Made by a program: the position numbers and the translations under genes. A stretch of 64,000 nucleotides of DNA from Calocera cornea HHB12733 (taxonomy: Eukaryota; Basidiomycota; Dacrymycetes; Dacrymycetales; Dacrymycetaceae): the NCBI GenBank assembly GCA_001632435.1, contig KV423918.1:248001-312000 (forward strand). Direction: 5' to 3'. Every line of letters begins with the position of its first letter. The stretch's first letter is position 1. The notes beneath the pieces were generated by a model. That model made no database searches. It was not told the origin of the DNA and saw nothing but the letters and a program-made list of their open reading frames with translations. Below, one piece after another: positions 20,852-32,000 of this stretch.

Positions 20852-20990
20852 GTCAGGACTTGCCAAAACCAATCCCTCATGATATAGGATCTTGAACCAA
20901 GAATGCATGAACCCCATCTTGACAGTCTCAAAACCAGTTTGGCAGAGTGGCCCTATTCTGCTAAGGTAAGAGATGCCTACCCTAAGCTAA
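20852..20990. repeat. truncated LTR copy
   Basis: It starts TGTCAGGACTTGCC and stays similar to the first 140 bp of the solo LTR at 20347 (shared CCAAAACCAATCCCTCA, ATCTTGAACCAAGAA), then stops where IME4-like sequence begins. It sits exactly at the 5' edge of the gag fragment, so it is probably the surviving end of that element's own LTR. Confidence 0.75.
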
Positions 20991-20994
20991 TTAT

Positions 20995-22465
20995 GAGATG
21001 TGCAACACACCCATGTCACCCAGGGGAAGAGCAGGCCCTTGTCCTGCAGAGCTGACATCGGCATGTTGCGCATCTCATCATCCGTCATAGTCCCGTATGG
21101 TAACTGTATGCAGTACAATGTTGATGTCAGCCCTGCTGCTCACTAGTTTGCAGTGCTGTTGGAGAAGAGAGCAGGCACACTGATATGGATATCCGACGGT
21201 GGAGCAGATCGGCCATGATCACATGAAACTTGCCCGGGAGCCCATAGTCGAATTTGCGCAGATCGCAATTGACCCACTGCGACGGCCGCTGGTACCCTTC
21301 ACCAAGTCAATACATCTCGCCCGATCAATGCGAGCGAGGGACACACCAGTCCGCGCTGCGCGGCCCCAGGAGATCGACCGGCAGCCTGTACGGAAGGCGG
21401 TCCTTCTCCATGCCGTTCGACTGGGGTGCTCCAGGCGCCTCCTCCCGTCATAGCCCACTTCAAAGTGCAGTACCTGCACGGCGCCTTCTCCTTCCCCCGG
21501 CCTCCCGCCCCCAGGCCACTCAGCAAGTACACGCTCCCGCTCGCTCTAGCAGGGGCCGGGCCAATACTCGGCGAGAGGGCGTAGGAGGGCTCGGAGTAAC
21601 ACGTGTTGCGGGCGGAGGATGGGGCGGAAGTGCACGAGGCGAGGCTGCAAGCGGTGAAGTGGCCGGTGAGGGCGTGGGAGGACTTGGCGCAGTCTAGCTT
21701 GGTGATGTGCGGGCAGAGGGGCTCGAACGTTTGGGTCGGAGCGGAGTGGAACTGTGGAGAGAAATGAGGGGGTTGTCAGTTCTGTATCTTCGACGAAGAG
21801 AGGGAGAGCAGGAGGAGGGAGAGAAGAGACGTACGCGCTCGGCGAGCAGCCTGGAGCGGGCCGTACCTCGCTGGAGGACAGCCTGGAGGGTCTCCAGCTT
21901 GGTCAGCCTGCCTTCCTCGCCTTCAGCTTTCTGGGGTAATCTATACCATAGTCAGCACGTATACCTTCTCCGCGAATAGAAGAGACATGCCTTGGTCCAT
22001 ATCACCTCTCCCCTGGTTGGCCCCACACTGATCTCAGTCAGCACCAGCTCGCCGCAGTCCTCCTCCAGCCTCACCCTCCCCTGCTCCCAGCCCTGTCCGA
22101 GAGTTCTGAAGGCGTCATAGCCCAGCGCACGGTCGGAGCTTCAACCCCGCTCGCCGTGCTCGGGAAGGGTTGGCGACTATGAGCCTGTATGCGGGGTGGG
22201 TGTTAGTAAGACACTAGGAGCTTCAATAGCGGGTAGGGACGTACTGTCGCAGGAGATATTTGGACTTTGTGGGCAGGCTAAGAGGGGGTTGGAAGAGGCG
22301 GTACTCCTCGACGAGTGTTGCTGTCTGTTCCAGAGTCGGGGGCACACTTGTATGCGCGCACCCCAAAGGCTGCCCAGGCCGCTCAGGCGGGTGGGGTACA
22401 TAGAAGACGGTCGCTGACGCGCTGGAATGTCGCGATCGGGTGGTGATCGGGCGAGGTGACGCGCT
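20995..22465 (-). pseudogene. inverted truncated copy of the IME4 gene
   Basis: The complement follows 37590 to about 39130, i.e. promoter edge, first exons, zinc-finger exon and the start of the methyltransferase region, including introns. It ends near 20995 at a copia LTR fragment, before most of the catalytic domain. The start codon has become GTG (GTG CCC CCG against ATG CCT CCG in the parent), and several frames differ. Introns are retained, so this is a DNA duplication, not a retrocopy. Confidence 0.88.
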
Positions 22466-22762
22466 CCCGGGGCTCTCCGAGTCTTCGATCTTCCGTCCTA
22501 GTAGCTGTTTCGCAAAGTACGTCCATGTTGGCTTGCGTCTTAGCTTTTGTCTTGTTCTGGAATACCGATGTGCTGTTCTTGTGTGTCTCTCCTTCCGGTT
22601 GTGAGGATCGAGGATGCTGGTGGGGTATAAAGGACCTTGCTCTGGAGGAGGAGGCATCATCAGCAGTCGCAGGCCGTCTGCCCCCTCCCTCACATCACCC
22701 CTCTCCCTCCCTCCCTCACCGTCCAGGCAACCCCCCCTCCCCCCTCCTCCCCTCCCCTGAAG

Positions 22763-23722
22763 ATGCTCTCCCAAGCCCTCGTGCTCTCTGCCCTCCTCCT
22801 CCTCGCCCGAGCAGCGCTCACTCCCACCGGCCCTGGCCCCACCGACACCTTCCGCGCCGGCTCCTCATGCTCCATCAGCTGGACACCCGACCCCACGGGC
22901 GAGTGGACAAACGTCACTATCCGTATGCGCCTCCCCCCATCCTAAACCATCGCACAGGGTGACCACTGACCCCTGCCTGCTTCTGCTTGCTGCTGTTCTT
23001 CTTGGGCGCACGGATCCCAGAGCTCATGTCCGGCCAAAACATGGCCATGCTCCCCGTCCTCACCGTCCTCACCGCGCTGGACGGCACCTCCGCCGCCCCA
23101 ACATCCTACAGCTACCTCTGCCCCGAAGTGGAGCCCTACAGCGCCATCTACTTCTATGAGTTCTCTCAGCCTGGGGCGGATAGCCCGGTGTGGACCAGCA
23201 GGTTTACGGTGCGTCTTTCTTCCTTTCTTGTCTGGGCCCAGCGCTATGGCTCTGCTGCGGGGAGAGGGGCTGATGGCCGTCTTGCGGTAGATCGCTGCGC
23301 CAGACGGGACGACCGTTCCCCCGGAGTACCCCACCCAGCCCTCGGGCGACGCGATCCCGTGGGGCACGGGCCAGCTCGCCTTCTCTACCCCTACCGCCTC
23401 CAATACCACATCTCTAACAAACGGCACCTTAACCCTCCCGGAACTGGACCAGGTGGACGGCAACAGCACCCTCCTTCCCCCGTTCCCTACGACTGCGCCA
23501 ACCGGAAGCGGGATGGTGAGAGTTGTGCAGCCAACGGCCACAACTGTCTTGACGTGGGTCGTCATACCCCTGAGCGCGAACGCGTCGGGAAACGACACGG
23601 ATGGGCCGGTGGGGGGGAAGGTGATGGACCTTGCTAGTGAGACTAGGGAACTGGGTAGGCCTGGGGCTGCTTTAGTGCTGGTAGCTGCGGTTCTGGTGGC
23701 TGCGGGGCACTGGATCGTGTAA
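22763..23722 (+). CDS. KRE9/KNH1-like GPI-type cell-wall protein
   Basis: Three exons: 22763-22922, 23021-23208, 23291-23722, about 259 residues. An N-terminal signal peptide (MLSQALVLSALLLLARAALT) precedes a KRE9/KNH1 N-terminal-like domain: FRAGSSCSISWTPD, WTNVTI, MSGQNMAMLPVLTVL, YLCPEVEPYSAIYFYEFS and SPVWTSRFT. A Ser/Thr/Pro-rich stalk with possible N-glycosylation sites (NTT, NGT, NST, NAS) follows. The C-terminus is hydrophobic (GAALVLVAAVLVAAGHWIV), fitting a GPI-anchor signal. Such proteins are thought to act at the cell wall in beta-glucan assembly; the exact role in agaricomycetes is not settled. It starts about 300 bp from the IME4 pseudogene. Confidence 0.85.
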
Positions 23723-23885
23723 CACTGTGACAAGCCACAACCTAATGGAGATATATGCGAGATGTATCATTACGACAGTGTATCATGAGACTGGCATGCA
23801 CAGATAAGACGATGATTAGGGCCATATGCGCATGTTTAGGTGTTAAGAAAGAAATTACCACATACCCATTACAGCCCCTTGTCCA

Positions 23886-26159
23886 TTAGCGTGCGAGCAG
23901 TTCTTCGAGATACGTCCTCTCCTCCTCCAGTTCCCGCACCTCCCTGATCCTCTCCAACAGTTCATGTGCACTTTCCTCGGGTATCTCTACGGTCCCATCC
24001 GGATCCAGTAGGCTCACCACCCTCTCCCTAACCTCCCTATCCCTCCCAAACTCGCCCAGCACCTCCCGCAGCACCCCCCTCTCGAGCCCCTCCACCGCCT
24101 CCCAGTACATGTCGAACCTCTGCGGCCTCCCGACGTGCACCTCGTCCCACACTGCGTAGTCCGCGCCCAGCTCGGGGTTGTGCAGGGCGGCGCACACGGC
24201 ATGGGAGAGGTGCGAGAGGTCCATGTGCGAGGTCAGGGGGATCCAGATGTCGCGTGTTATTTCCTGCGAGCGGAGGTGCTCGAGGAGGGTGATTTGGGAG
24301 CTGGTCAGGCGCGCCTCCCGCCCCGGGCTGGGAGGTGGGAGCAGGGGGTCCTCCTGCAGAAAGGGAGGGAACTGGGAGAAAGACGAGTTGGGGAGGGTGC
24401 TGCTAAAGTCCCAGTCCCGCACTGCGGTGAGCTTCCACCCTCCGCCACCGGCGCCCTCCACACGGTCGACCCAGAGGTTGTCGAGCCCAAAATTGCCGGG
24501 GAAGAGGGCGAACCCCTTGGAATCGGCCATCGCGTGCCCGTAGTGGTACACGTACGGGAGAAGGGAGCGAAGCAGCCAGCAGCCAACATAGCGGCTTGCG
24601 TTCTGCGCGCTGCCAAAGTGCGAGAGGCGGATCAAGTCGAGGCAAGCGTGCGCATCGTCGTCCAGGTAGTCAAGGCCATATGTGTATGGCCCACCTAGGG
24701 ACTGTCGATCTGGGAAGGAGGATATGTCGAGAGAAGGCGGGAAGAGTATTGGGCCCGGGTCATTTACCTCGCCATTCAGCGCTTCGCAAATGGCCGAACG
24801 AGCACGCATGTAGAGAGAACCGATCTTGGGCAGCCGGCAGTTGTAGCTCAGCTCCAGATAGATGGTGGCGATCTGTTCAAGGACGACAGATCGGTGGTCT
24901 GCTGTCATGTCGTCCCAAAGTCCGGACAGGGGGGCTCCAAGAGGAACGCTCTCGAGCCGGAATGGAAGACCGGCTCCGCCACCATCCTGGGAAGAGGTCC
25001 AATAATGCAGGGCTGGAACGGGGATCTCGGTGTGGGCAGCCACATAACGGAGTGTAGCCACGCCATTTGACACTTGCCTTGACAGCAACGCGAGGTCGTC
25101 CTCGGACACCGGTCGCTCCAGTGATCGCAAGAGCGGGATGCGGGCGACCCAAATGACATCATCCTCGAACAATAGCGCTCGAACGATGCTATGTTCTGCA
25201 TAGCCCACCCTTCCCAGCCTCGGTGAGCGCTCAGAACCATGAAAGAGCGCGGCGGCGAAGCGAACGAAGTCCCAATCTACCGCCGCGATGGTCGCTCTTC
25301 GCAAGGCGGTCACGTGGTCTTCGGTCTCCGCGGGACCATCTTCTGGTACGTCTGGGTCGACTTCAGGAGAGCGGAGGTCGGAGTTGGCGCCTTCTGGTGG
25401 AGACCCAGCGTCGTCTTGCATCATAGCGTCGTCGGGACCGGATCTAACGGCTGGTAATGTAGAGGCGAATAGGCCGACGTCAGATGAAGACGCCGAGGGC
25501 AGTTGCAGGTCCATTTCGCGGAAAGCACTCTCCAAATGTTGAGCGACTTCGCTTAACGCAACAGCATCTTTCTTCCGGCCCAATATCATCATAGCCTCGT
25601 AGGTGTCAGCGAGGCTCTGCGTGAGCATTTCTTGCGGTGCAGAGGCTGGTTCGAGCTCGAAGATGAAGTCGAGAGGCAAGTTCTGGGCGCCTACAGCAGA
25701 CTCCCATCCTGAATCCATGAAACCTTCGGAAGGAGCGCGCGTTTCATCGGTCGACTCCTTTGTATCGATGTCGGCAGCCGCCTCGGTGTCAACCATTTCT
25801 GCCATTGTGGGGTCGGGAGCAGAAAGTGAGTGCACCGGAAAATGTCGGTCCATGTTGTCTATACGACAGTCTGGCCGCACGGCATGCTCCGTCAAGCAGT
25901 TGGTTTCTCCCATAGAGCTCAGTGTCATGCCCATGGTGCCAGCCGGCGTAGAGGCGGGTGCGGCGACGACAGGACCGGGGCCCCCAACCACGTGGAGGTC
26001 GGGGTTTGAAGTGAGCACTTGAAAAGGCAGTTCGACCCCAGAAGTATGGTCTTGCCGCAGCGAAATCGTCGAGGAGCTCTCGGATTCGTTTGTCGACGCC
26101 ATAGCAAGAGCTACCTCTGCAGCTTGGCTGAGGGGTATCTTTGCCGATGCCATCGACAT
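23886..26159 (-). CDS. APH-fold protein, probable pseudokinase
   Basis: A single exon of 757 residues. The first 280 residues are acidic and low in complexity. From about residue 290 the chain resembles fungal aminoglycoside-phosphotransferase-like proteins: VARIPLLRS, a helix with LRYVAAHTEIPVPALHYW, LESVPLGAPLSGLW and WLLRSLLPYVYHYGH. The usual catalytic loop HxDxxxxN reads PGNFGLDN, so the catalytic Asp is Asn, while the metal-binding DWDFS is present. The C-terminus (ELEEERTYLEELLA) is a short coiled coil. The family includes small-molecule and protein kinases; with the Asp lost, this member may bind nucleotide without transferring phosphate. No substrate can be inferred. Confidence 0.7.
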   Translation of the reverse strand: MSMASAKIPLSQAAEVALAMASTNESESSSTISLRQDHTSGVELPFQVLTSNPDLHVVGGPGPVVAAPASTPAGTMGMTLSSMGETNCLTEHAVRPDCRIDNMDRHFPVHSLSAPDPTMAEMVDTEAAADIDTKESTDETRAPSEGFMDSGWESAVGAQNLPLDFIFELEPASAPQEMLTQSLADTYEAMMILGRKKDAVALSEVAQHLESAFREMDLQLPSASSSDVGLFASTLPAVRSGPDDAMMQDDAGSPPEGANSDLRSPEVDPDVPEDGPAETEDHVTALRRATIAAVDWDFVRFAAALFHGSERSPRLGRVGYAEHSIVRALLFEDDVIWVARIPLLRSLERPVSEDDLALLSRQVSNGVATLRYVAAHTEIPVPALHYWTSSQDGGGAGLPFRLESVPLGAPLSGLWDDMTADHRSVVLEQIATIYLELSYNCRLPKIGSLYMRARSAICEALNGEVNDPGPILFPPSLDISSFPDRQSLGGPYTYGLDYLDDDAHACLDLIRLSHFGSAQNASRYVGCWLLRSLLPYVYHYGHAMADSKGFALFPGNFGLDNLWVDRVEGAGGGGWKLTAVRDWDFSSTLPNSSFSQFPPFLQEDPLLPPPSPGREARLTSSQITLLEHLRSQEITRDIWIPLTSHMDLSHLSHAVCAALHNPELGADYAVWDEVHVGRPQRFDMYWEAVEGLERGVLREVLGEFGRDREVRERVVSLLDPDGTVEIPEESAHELLERIREVRELEEERTYLEELLAR

Positions 26160-26574
26160 ATAAGGGGCGGCGGCGACGGATGCCAGGGGAAGACGGCGGA
26201 TTCGAAGATCGGAGTCGATGCGGGTAGATATAACATCCCGTTCGCGATAAGCATCTTGGGAAAAGATCGATCACGAGCAATACCGATGTGCTGTGATGCC
26301 GTGAGCGAGGGCTGCAGGTTTAGGCTCGCGATGACGGCGCTAACGACCAGGCCATTCAATTGGACATGACAACCCGCGTTCTTCGTCGTTTCGGAGAACC
26401 TTCCGGTTCCGCGATGATCAGCACATGGCTTGGCGCCATGCCACAAACGGGGATACGGCGGCATTTGCGGCGCTCTTTGAGGGGTGCCTTCTCTATTCAT
26501 TTGCTGGATGCGCTAATAATACAGTGACCATTGGCCTCCGCTGTGCGGCTAGGCATGTCGTTACGTACGCGCAC

Positions 26575-27667
26575 TTACGCCCAGTCACGCGGCTTCATCA
26601 GGAGGGCCATCAGCCGGCCCTCCTCCGTGCCCTCGCCGCCCATGTCGGACATGTACTCCCAACGTGCCGTCTCCGGCAGGCTCATGAGAATACTCTCTAT
26701 CCTCGCACCGGGCGTCTGCAGGCCGAACTTGGTACCTCGGTCGTACACGAGGTTGAACTCGACGTAGCGCCCGCGGCGGATCAACTGCCAGCGCCGCTGC
26801 TCATCCGTATACAGGGAGTCCTTCCGGCGGGCAACGAGCGGCAGGTAGCTTGGCACAATTGCGTTTCCGCAGGCCTGGATGAAAGCAAAGATTTCATCCG
26901 CCGTGTTCGGCTTCTGCGCGCCTTCCGGTAGCCGCGCGTGGGCACCACTCGATAAGTCGTCGAAGAAGATCCCGCCCAGGCCTCGACTCTCCTTCCGGTG
27001 CGGGATATAGAAGTACTCGTCGCACCACTTCTTGAATGAAGGATAGATCTCCGCCCCAAAGGGGTCGCAGGCAGCCTTGATTGTGCTGTGGAAGTGCACT
27101 GCGTCGTCCTCGTACAGATATGACGGCGTGAGGTCACTCCCGCCGCCGAACCACCACGCCATGGGCCCGTCATCCGCCTTCGCCTCGCCGCCCGCGTCAG
27201 CCGGGTTGTCAATCTCGAAGTACCGGTAGTTGGCGTGCATAGTCGGCGCGTGTGGGTTGCGCGGATGTATGACAATCGAGATGCCAGCGGCGAAGAAAGG
27301 GAGGCTCTTCCCGCTCTTGGGGTCGTACGCGATCTCGCTGTGGTTCGCCTTCATCTGGGCGATGGCCGGGGGCGGTAGCTGTCCATGCACGACCGAGATG
27401 TTCACCCCGGCCTTCTCGAGCACTGCCCCGCCCTGAAGAGTGCACGAGTTTCCCAGACCTCCTTCGGAGCGCACCCAGTGGTCCTCCTTGAACGAGCTTG
27501 ACGAGTCGACCGTGTTGAGCGATGCAGTGATGTCCTTTTGCAGGGAGGTGATGTATGCGGTCATTCGGTCCCGCATTTTGGGCGTTGCCTGGACGGGGAG
27601 ATCAGCTCAGTACATCATCAAACATTATTGCTAGTACAATCAAGGCACGTACGCTAGCGGCAGCCAT
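26575..27667 (-). CDS. HEM13: coproporphyrinogen III oxidase (oxygen-dependent)
   Basis: Two exons: 27667-27653 (MAAAS) and 27588-26575, 342 residues, a normal length. It converts coproporphyrinogen III to protoporphyrinogen IX with O2, the sixth step of heme synthesis. Family signatures are intact: GGSDLTPSYLYEDD, YIPHRKESRGLGGIFFDDL, YVEFNLVYDRGTKFGLQ and GARIESILMSLP. The tiny first exon is supported by the in-frame join S-ATPKMRDRM and by GT-AG ends. It shares a 168 bp divergent promoter with the nicotinamidase-like gene. No mitochondrial targeting peptide is obvious, in line with the cytosolic yeast enzyme. Confidence 0.97.
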
Positions 27668-27835
27668 GGTGGTATACTGGTAGCTCGTTGTCGTCAAGAG
27701 TCAAAGGAGCACGAGGCAACGCACCGCCCATCGATGGTCGAGAAGTCAACTATTTATGGACCCTATCTCATCGGACCCCTGCGTTGCGTGCCTCCTCCGA
27801 CTCCGCCCGCTCCGCTCTCCGCTCTTGCCATCAAC
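27668..27835. promoter_or_regulatory. shared promoter of HEM13 and nicotinamidase-like gene
   Basis: Only 168 bp separate the two start codons. The word CTATTTATGG near 27750 reads as a TATA-like CCATAAATAG on the minus strand, placed about 85 bp before the HEM13 ATG. Confidence 0.55.
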
Positions 27836-28751
27836 ATGCCGCGTTCCACTTCCGCAATGAAGACAAAGACGGCGCTCCTGCTCGTCGACATACAGAACGA
27901 CTTCCTCCCACCGGATGGGTCGCTCGCCGTGCCCGAGGGGAGGGACATCCTGCCACACGTATACCGCCTGCTGGCAGACAGGCAGTGGGACCTGGTCGTG
28001 GCGAGCCAAGTGCGCGGCGTCTGCTCGTGTGACTCCCTTATGTATTCATAGCCGCATCAGGACTGTACATGAGAGTCCGCATAATGGAATGGGTTAGACA
28101 CTGAGGTTGCGCAGACCATCCACACGGACACGTGTCCTTCGCCTCGACACACCATGCCGAGCCGTTCACCAGCATCCCCGTGCCCAAGCTGCACGCGCCG
28201 GGCGAGACGGTGCAGCAGATGCTGTGGCCGGACCACTGTGTGCAGGGAACCCATGTGCGTTCTATGCGCATACTGCCGGGGCAGATGGTTCAGATACGCG
28301 TAGGGTTGCGAGTTTGAAGCGGGCCTGAAAGGGAAGCTGGGGCAGGATGCCGTAGTAATCCAGAAGGCGCGTGTCAAGTCGTTGCGGCTATTCTCCTCGT
28401 TGACATTGTGCAGGGTACAAATGTCGCTGTAGACGCGTACTCTGCCTTTGCTGACGTGCGTATATCCTGCAAGCGTGACTCCATACGCTAACCCGCCTGT
28501 AGAACCAATACACGTTCTTCACGCCCCTTATCAAGACCCTCCATGGTGCAGGGATCGAGACGGTCGTCATTGTTGGGCTTGCCACCGACTACTGCGTGCG
28601 ATTCACCGCGATCGATTCTTGCAAGTTCGGATTCAGGACGCTTGTGGTCAAGGAAGCCGTCAGGGGCGTGGATGCTAGCGCTACTGAGAAGGTGTTGGGA
28701 GAGTTGCAAGATTGGGGTTGTGAGCTGGTGAGCGTTGAGGATGTTGTATAG
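27836..28751 (+). CDS. PNC1: nicotinamidase (isochorismatase family), first junction unclear
   Basis: Recognised exons: 27836-28009, 28115-28254, 28304-28366, 28414-28455, 28503-28751. The enzyme deamidates nicotinamide to nicotinate for NAD salvage. Hallmarks: TALLLVDIQNDFLPPDGSL with the catalytic Asp, HPHGHVSFAS with metal-ligand His, LWPDHCVQGTH, and VIVGLATDYCV with the catalytic Cys. The intron at 28367-28413 is of GC-AG type. The first intron is a problem: the only GT donor (28010) joined to the AG at 28114 is out of frame, and the conserved Trp of the DWH motif is missing. A non-standard splice, an assembly error or a young defect could explain it. Confidence 0.82.
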
Positions 28752-29060
28752 ACCGATGCGGTAGATAGGGTAGCAGAGGGTGGAAGGGTTGATAGGCACA
28801 TGGATTAACGGCATAAATGATCATTTCACGCATATTGTACAGGACATGAACGTGGCTGCTGTGACTACGGCACGGGCACAAGGAGATGATGTGTCGCGCT
28901 GGTGAATGTCCCCGGTGGAGAGAACAAACGTTTCGAGTGCAGGGGTTTCCGAATGATGAAGAGCGGAGGACGTGGCCAATAAGGAAGAGAATCATACGTA
29001 AATCATGAACGGGAATGACGAGCAAACAAGAACCGGGCAGGGCTAGCTTCTCAAGACGGC
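28752..29060. other. intergenic, nothing seen
   Basis: A 309 bp gap between convergent genes. No coding potential or clear signal was recognised. Confidence 0.5.
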
Positions 29061-32000
29061 TTATTTCTTCTTGGCGTAAGGGTTGACGCTGTACACCTTG
29101 ATCACGGGAGGGCTCTTGGTCAGGTCGGCCGTGACGATGACCGGAACGAGCATAGACTCCTTTATCTCTTGGATCTTGTGACCAGCAGTGTCCCTGAGGC
29201 CCTCGAAGGGCGGCATCTCCTTCCTACGAGACATAGCGTGCTGCTTCGATTCGATGTTCTCAGTGGCACCGGTATCTGCAGGCTCGTCATCCTCGGGCTC
29301 CTCGAAGAGAGCACTTTCGTCGGTGGGTTGGCGGGACGTCAACTCCATGTTCGCCTGATTGCGGGCATGCATCTCTGCAGTGCGACGCATCTTCTGCAGA
29401 TGCGGGTCGTCGCTACTAGTTTCTGCGAGCCACGAAATGACGTCCTTGTTGGTCCAATAGATCTGCAAGGAGTGGGCGTGCTCATCGTAGACGTGGTTCT
29501 ATGCCCAACGGATCAGTTGAAGCTCGATATACATCTGCAATCGAAACGCACCTCGATGGGCATCTGATCAACGTGAACACGCTTCTCAATACCAAAGTCG
29601 GGCACAAATACGTCGAACGCAGCATCCAAAATGCCGACGACACGAGCCTGACGAACAACAGGGCCATAGCGTTGGGACAAGTCGGAGAGCAGGAGGCACA
29701 GATACAAGTGCGCAGACTGCTCCTGGGCAAGCTTGGCAGAATCCCGCTTACTGTAAGGCAGTCAGCACAGGACAGACCGTAAGAACAGAGACAGACTGAC
29801 ATATTGCACTGCTGGGCGATCTTAGCCACAGCATCACGGTCCATGTTGAACCTGCTCTCCGCATCTGCAGCTGCAATGAAGTTAGTAAACATATTAAATG
29901 GACCTTCGCTGTACGTACGATTCTGCAACACGCAGTCCAACTGCCTGTGAACGAGCACATCGGCGTAGCGGCGGATAGGAGAGGTGAAGTGAGTGTACAG
30001 CGGTGCATTGAGGGCATAATGCTGGTACTTGGCGATATCCAGCATGCCAGAGCAGAAGTACTTTGCCCGATGCATCGCCTTAGTCGCCAGAATCTCCAGC
30101 TGCCTGCGGAGGGCTGGGTCCACAATAGAATTGAACGACTTCTGCAAAGCACCAGCGCTGGAGATATCCATTTCAACCCCGAGGCGCTTGGCCTGCTCGG
30201 CGAACCTCTCGAGACGACGAGGAATAGGCTCCTCGTGGCGCCTAAGCATCGCCTGCTCGGGCAGCGAAGCGGCGATCATCTTGGCCACGTTCATATTCGT
30301 GAGTAGCATGAACTCCTCGATAAGCGAGTTCGACTCCGTGCGGTCATTAGGTTCGCAGTCGAGAGGCATGTTGTTCTCGTCAAGCTCGAAGCTGAGCTTC
30401 AGAGAGTGGATACGAAGGCCCCCTGCCTCCCAGCGAGCCTCGCGCAGCTTGGTTGCCAAGTCCTATATCAACATCAGCACCTGGTCATCGCGGGGAGCAG
30501 TGTCATCAACTTACGTAGAGCATCTTGATGTCCTCCTCGATCTCGCTGACCGAGTGCTCGGGGGCAATCTGAACATCGCCAAGGGGACGGCCATCGATAA
30601 CATTCTGAGCGTTCGCGTAGGCGAGCTTTGCGGCAGACCTGATGATGGTACGGCCGAACCAACTTCCGATAACCTTGCCCTGCGGCGACATATTGAAGAT
30701 GGCGGTGAAGGCGAGCCGGTCTACGCCAGGCACCAGACTGCACAACTCCTCGCTGAGCGCCGGAGGCAGCATCGGCACAGCACGCTGAACGAGGTAAACA
30801 CTGGTAGCCCTCTTCTTGGCATCCCTATCCAGAGCGGTGTTGGGCTTGACGAAGTACGACACATCTGCAATGTGGACAGAAACGTCGTAGGTGCCATCCT
30901 CGTTCTTCCTGACCGACAGGGCATCATCGAGATCCTTGGCCGTCGACGGGTCGATGGTGAAGACACGATCGCTGCGAAGATCACGGCGGGTCTCGTACTC
31001 GCGATCAGGGATGGTCCAAGGCAGGGGAGGCAAGCACTTCAGGACGTTGTCCGAGAAGTCCTCCGTGGGGAAGTTGCAATCCTTCAGCAGGGCACTCGTC
31101 TCGACCTCCAGCTCGCCAATCGCGCCAAGCTCTTCAACAAGGGTACCGAAAGGGTGCAGGGACGAGATCGGGTGACGCTTGATGCACGCGACGAAGAGGC
31201 GGTTGACATACGCCTCAGAGTTCTCGACAAAATCGGGCGGCGCTTGCTCAGTAGGGATGGCAATAAGCGGCACACGCTTGTCGGTTGGCTTGAACCAGAC
31301 GATCTTGGGCCTCTCGGTGGCGCCGCGCCTCTCCTCGGGCTCCTTGTCACCCTCGCGCTCGCGACGCTCGGCCTCTTGCTTCTCCTTGGTGGCAGCGGAC
31401 GAAGGACGCAGGAGACCGAGAGTGCCGGAGAAGAGCTGACCTGGCATGCGCTCGACAACAGCGACGACATGGCCGGCGAACTGGGGCTTGACTTCATCAG
31501 TGACTCTGACGAATAATATCAACCTCCGAATGATATGTAGAAACAATGCACGTACTCCTCGTCCTCGAATAGCATCAATCCCTGGCCCTCGACCTCAACG
31601 TCGTCCTTCTTCTTATCGTTCTTCTTGCCCGCATTGAGCTTGACGACGTCGTACGCCGCGTTCTCCTCTTTCTTCCTCTTCTTCTCTTCCTTCTCCTTCT
31701 TCGTGCCCCAAACCTCGTCCACATCGAGCAGCTCTACGGCAACAATGTCGCCCTCGAGCGCGCGGTTGCGGTCCTTGGAGCCACAGATGTAGATGTCCGC
31801 GTCGAGCACTTCGGTGGAGACGTACGCGTCGGACCTGTTGCGCTTGTTCACTCGGAGGATACCAACGACGAGCTTGCCCGCAGCCAGGAGGGGTGGGAGC
31901 GACGCCTGAGGAAGGTACGGTGCAAAGAGGGACTTGCGCTGAGGCTGGTTGGACTGCTGCTGCAACTGCATCTGGAACTGCTGCTGCTGCTGCTGGAAAA

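Noticed and set aside
22456..22962. Frame of 168 residues over the KRE9-like start
   Set aside because: It overlaps the first exon of the KRE9-like gene in another frame. The signal peptide and family motifs lie in the annotated frame.
30029..31516. Plus-strand frame of 495 residues
   Set aside because: It lies antisense to the RNB exons of SSD1, whose protein motifs are unmistakable. The open frame reflects high GC and codon bias.
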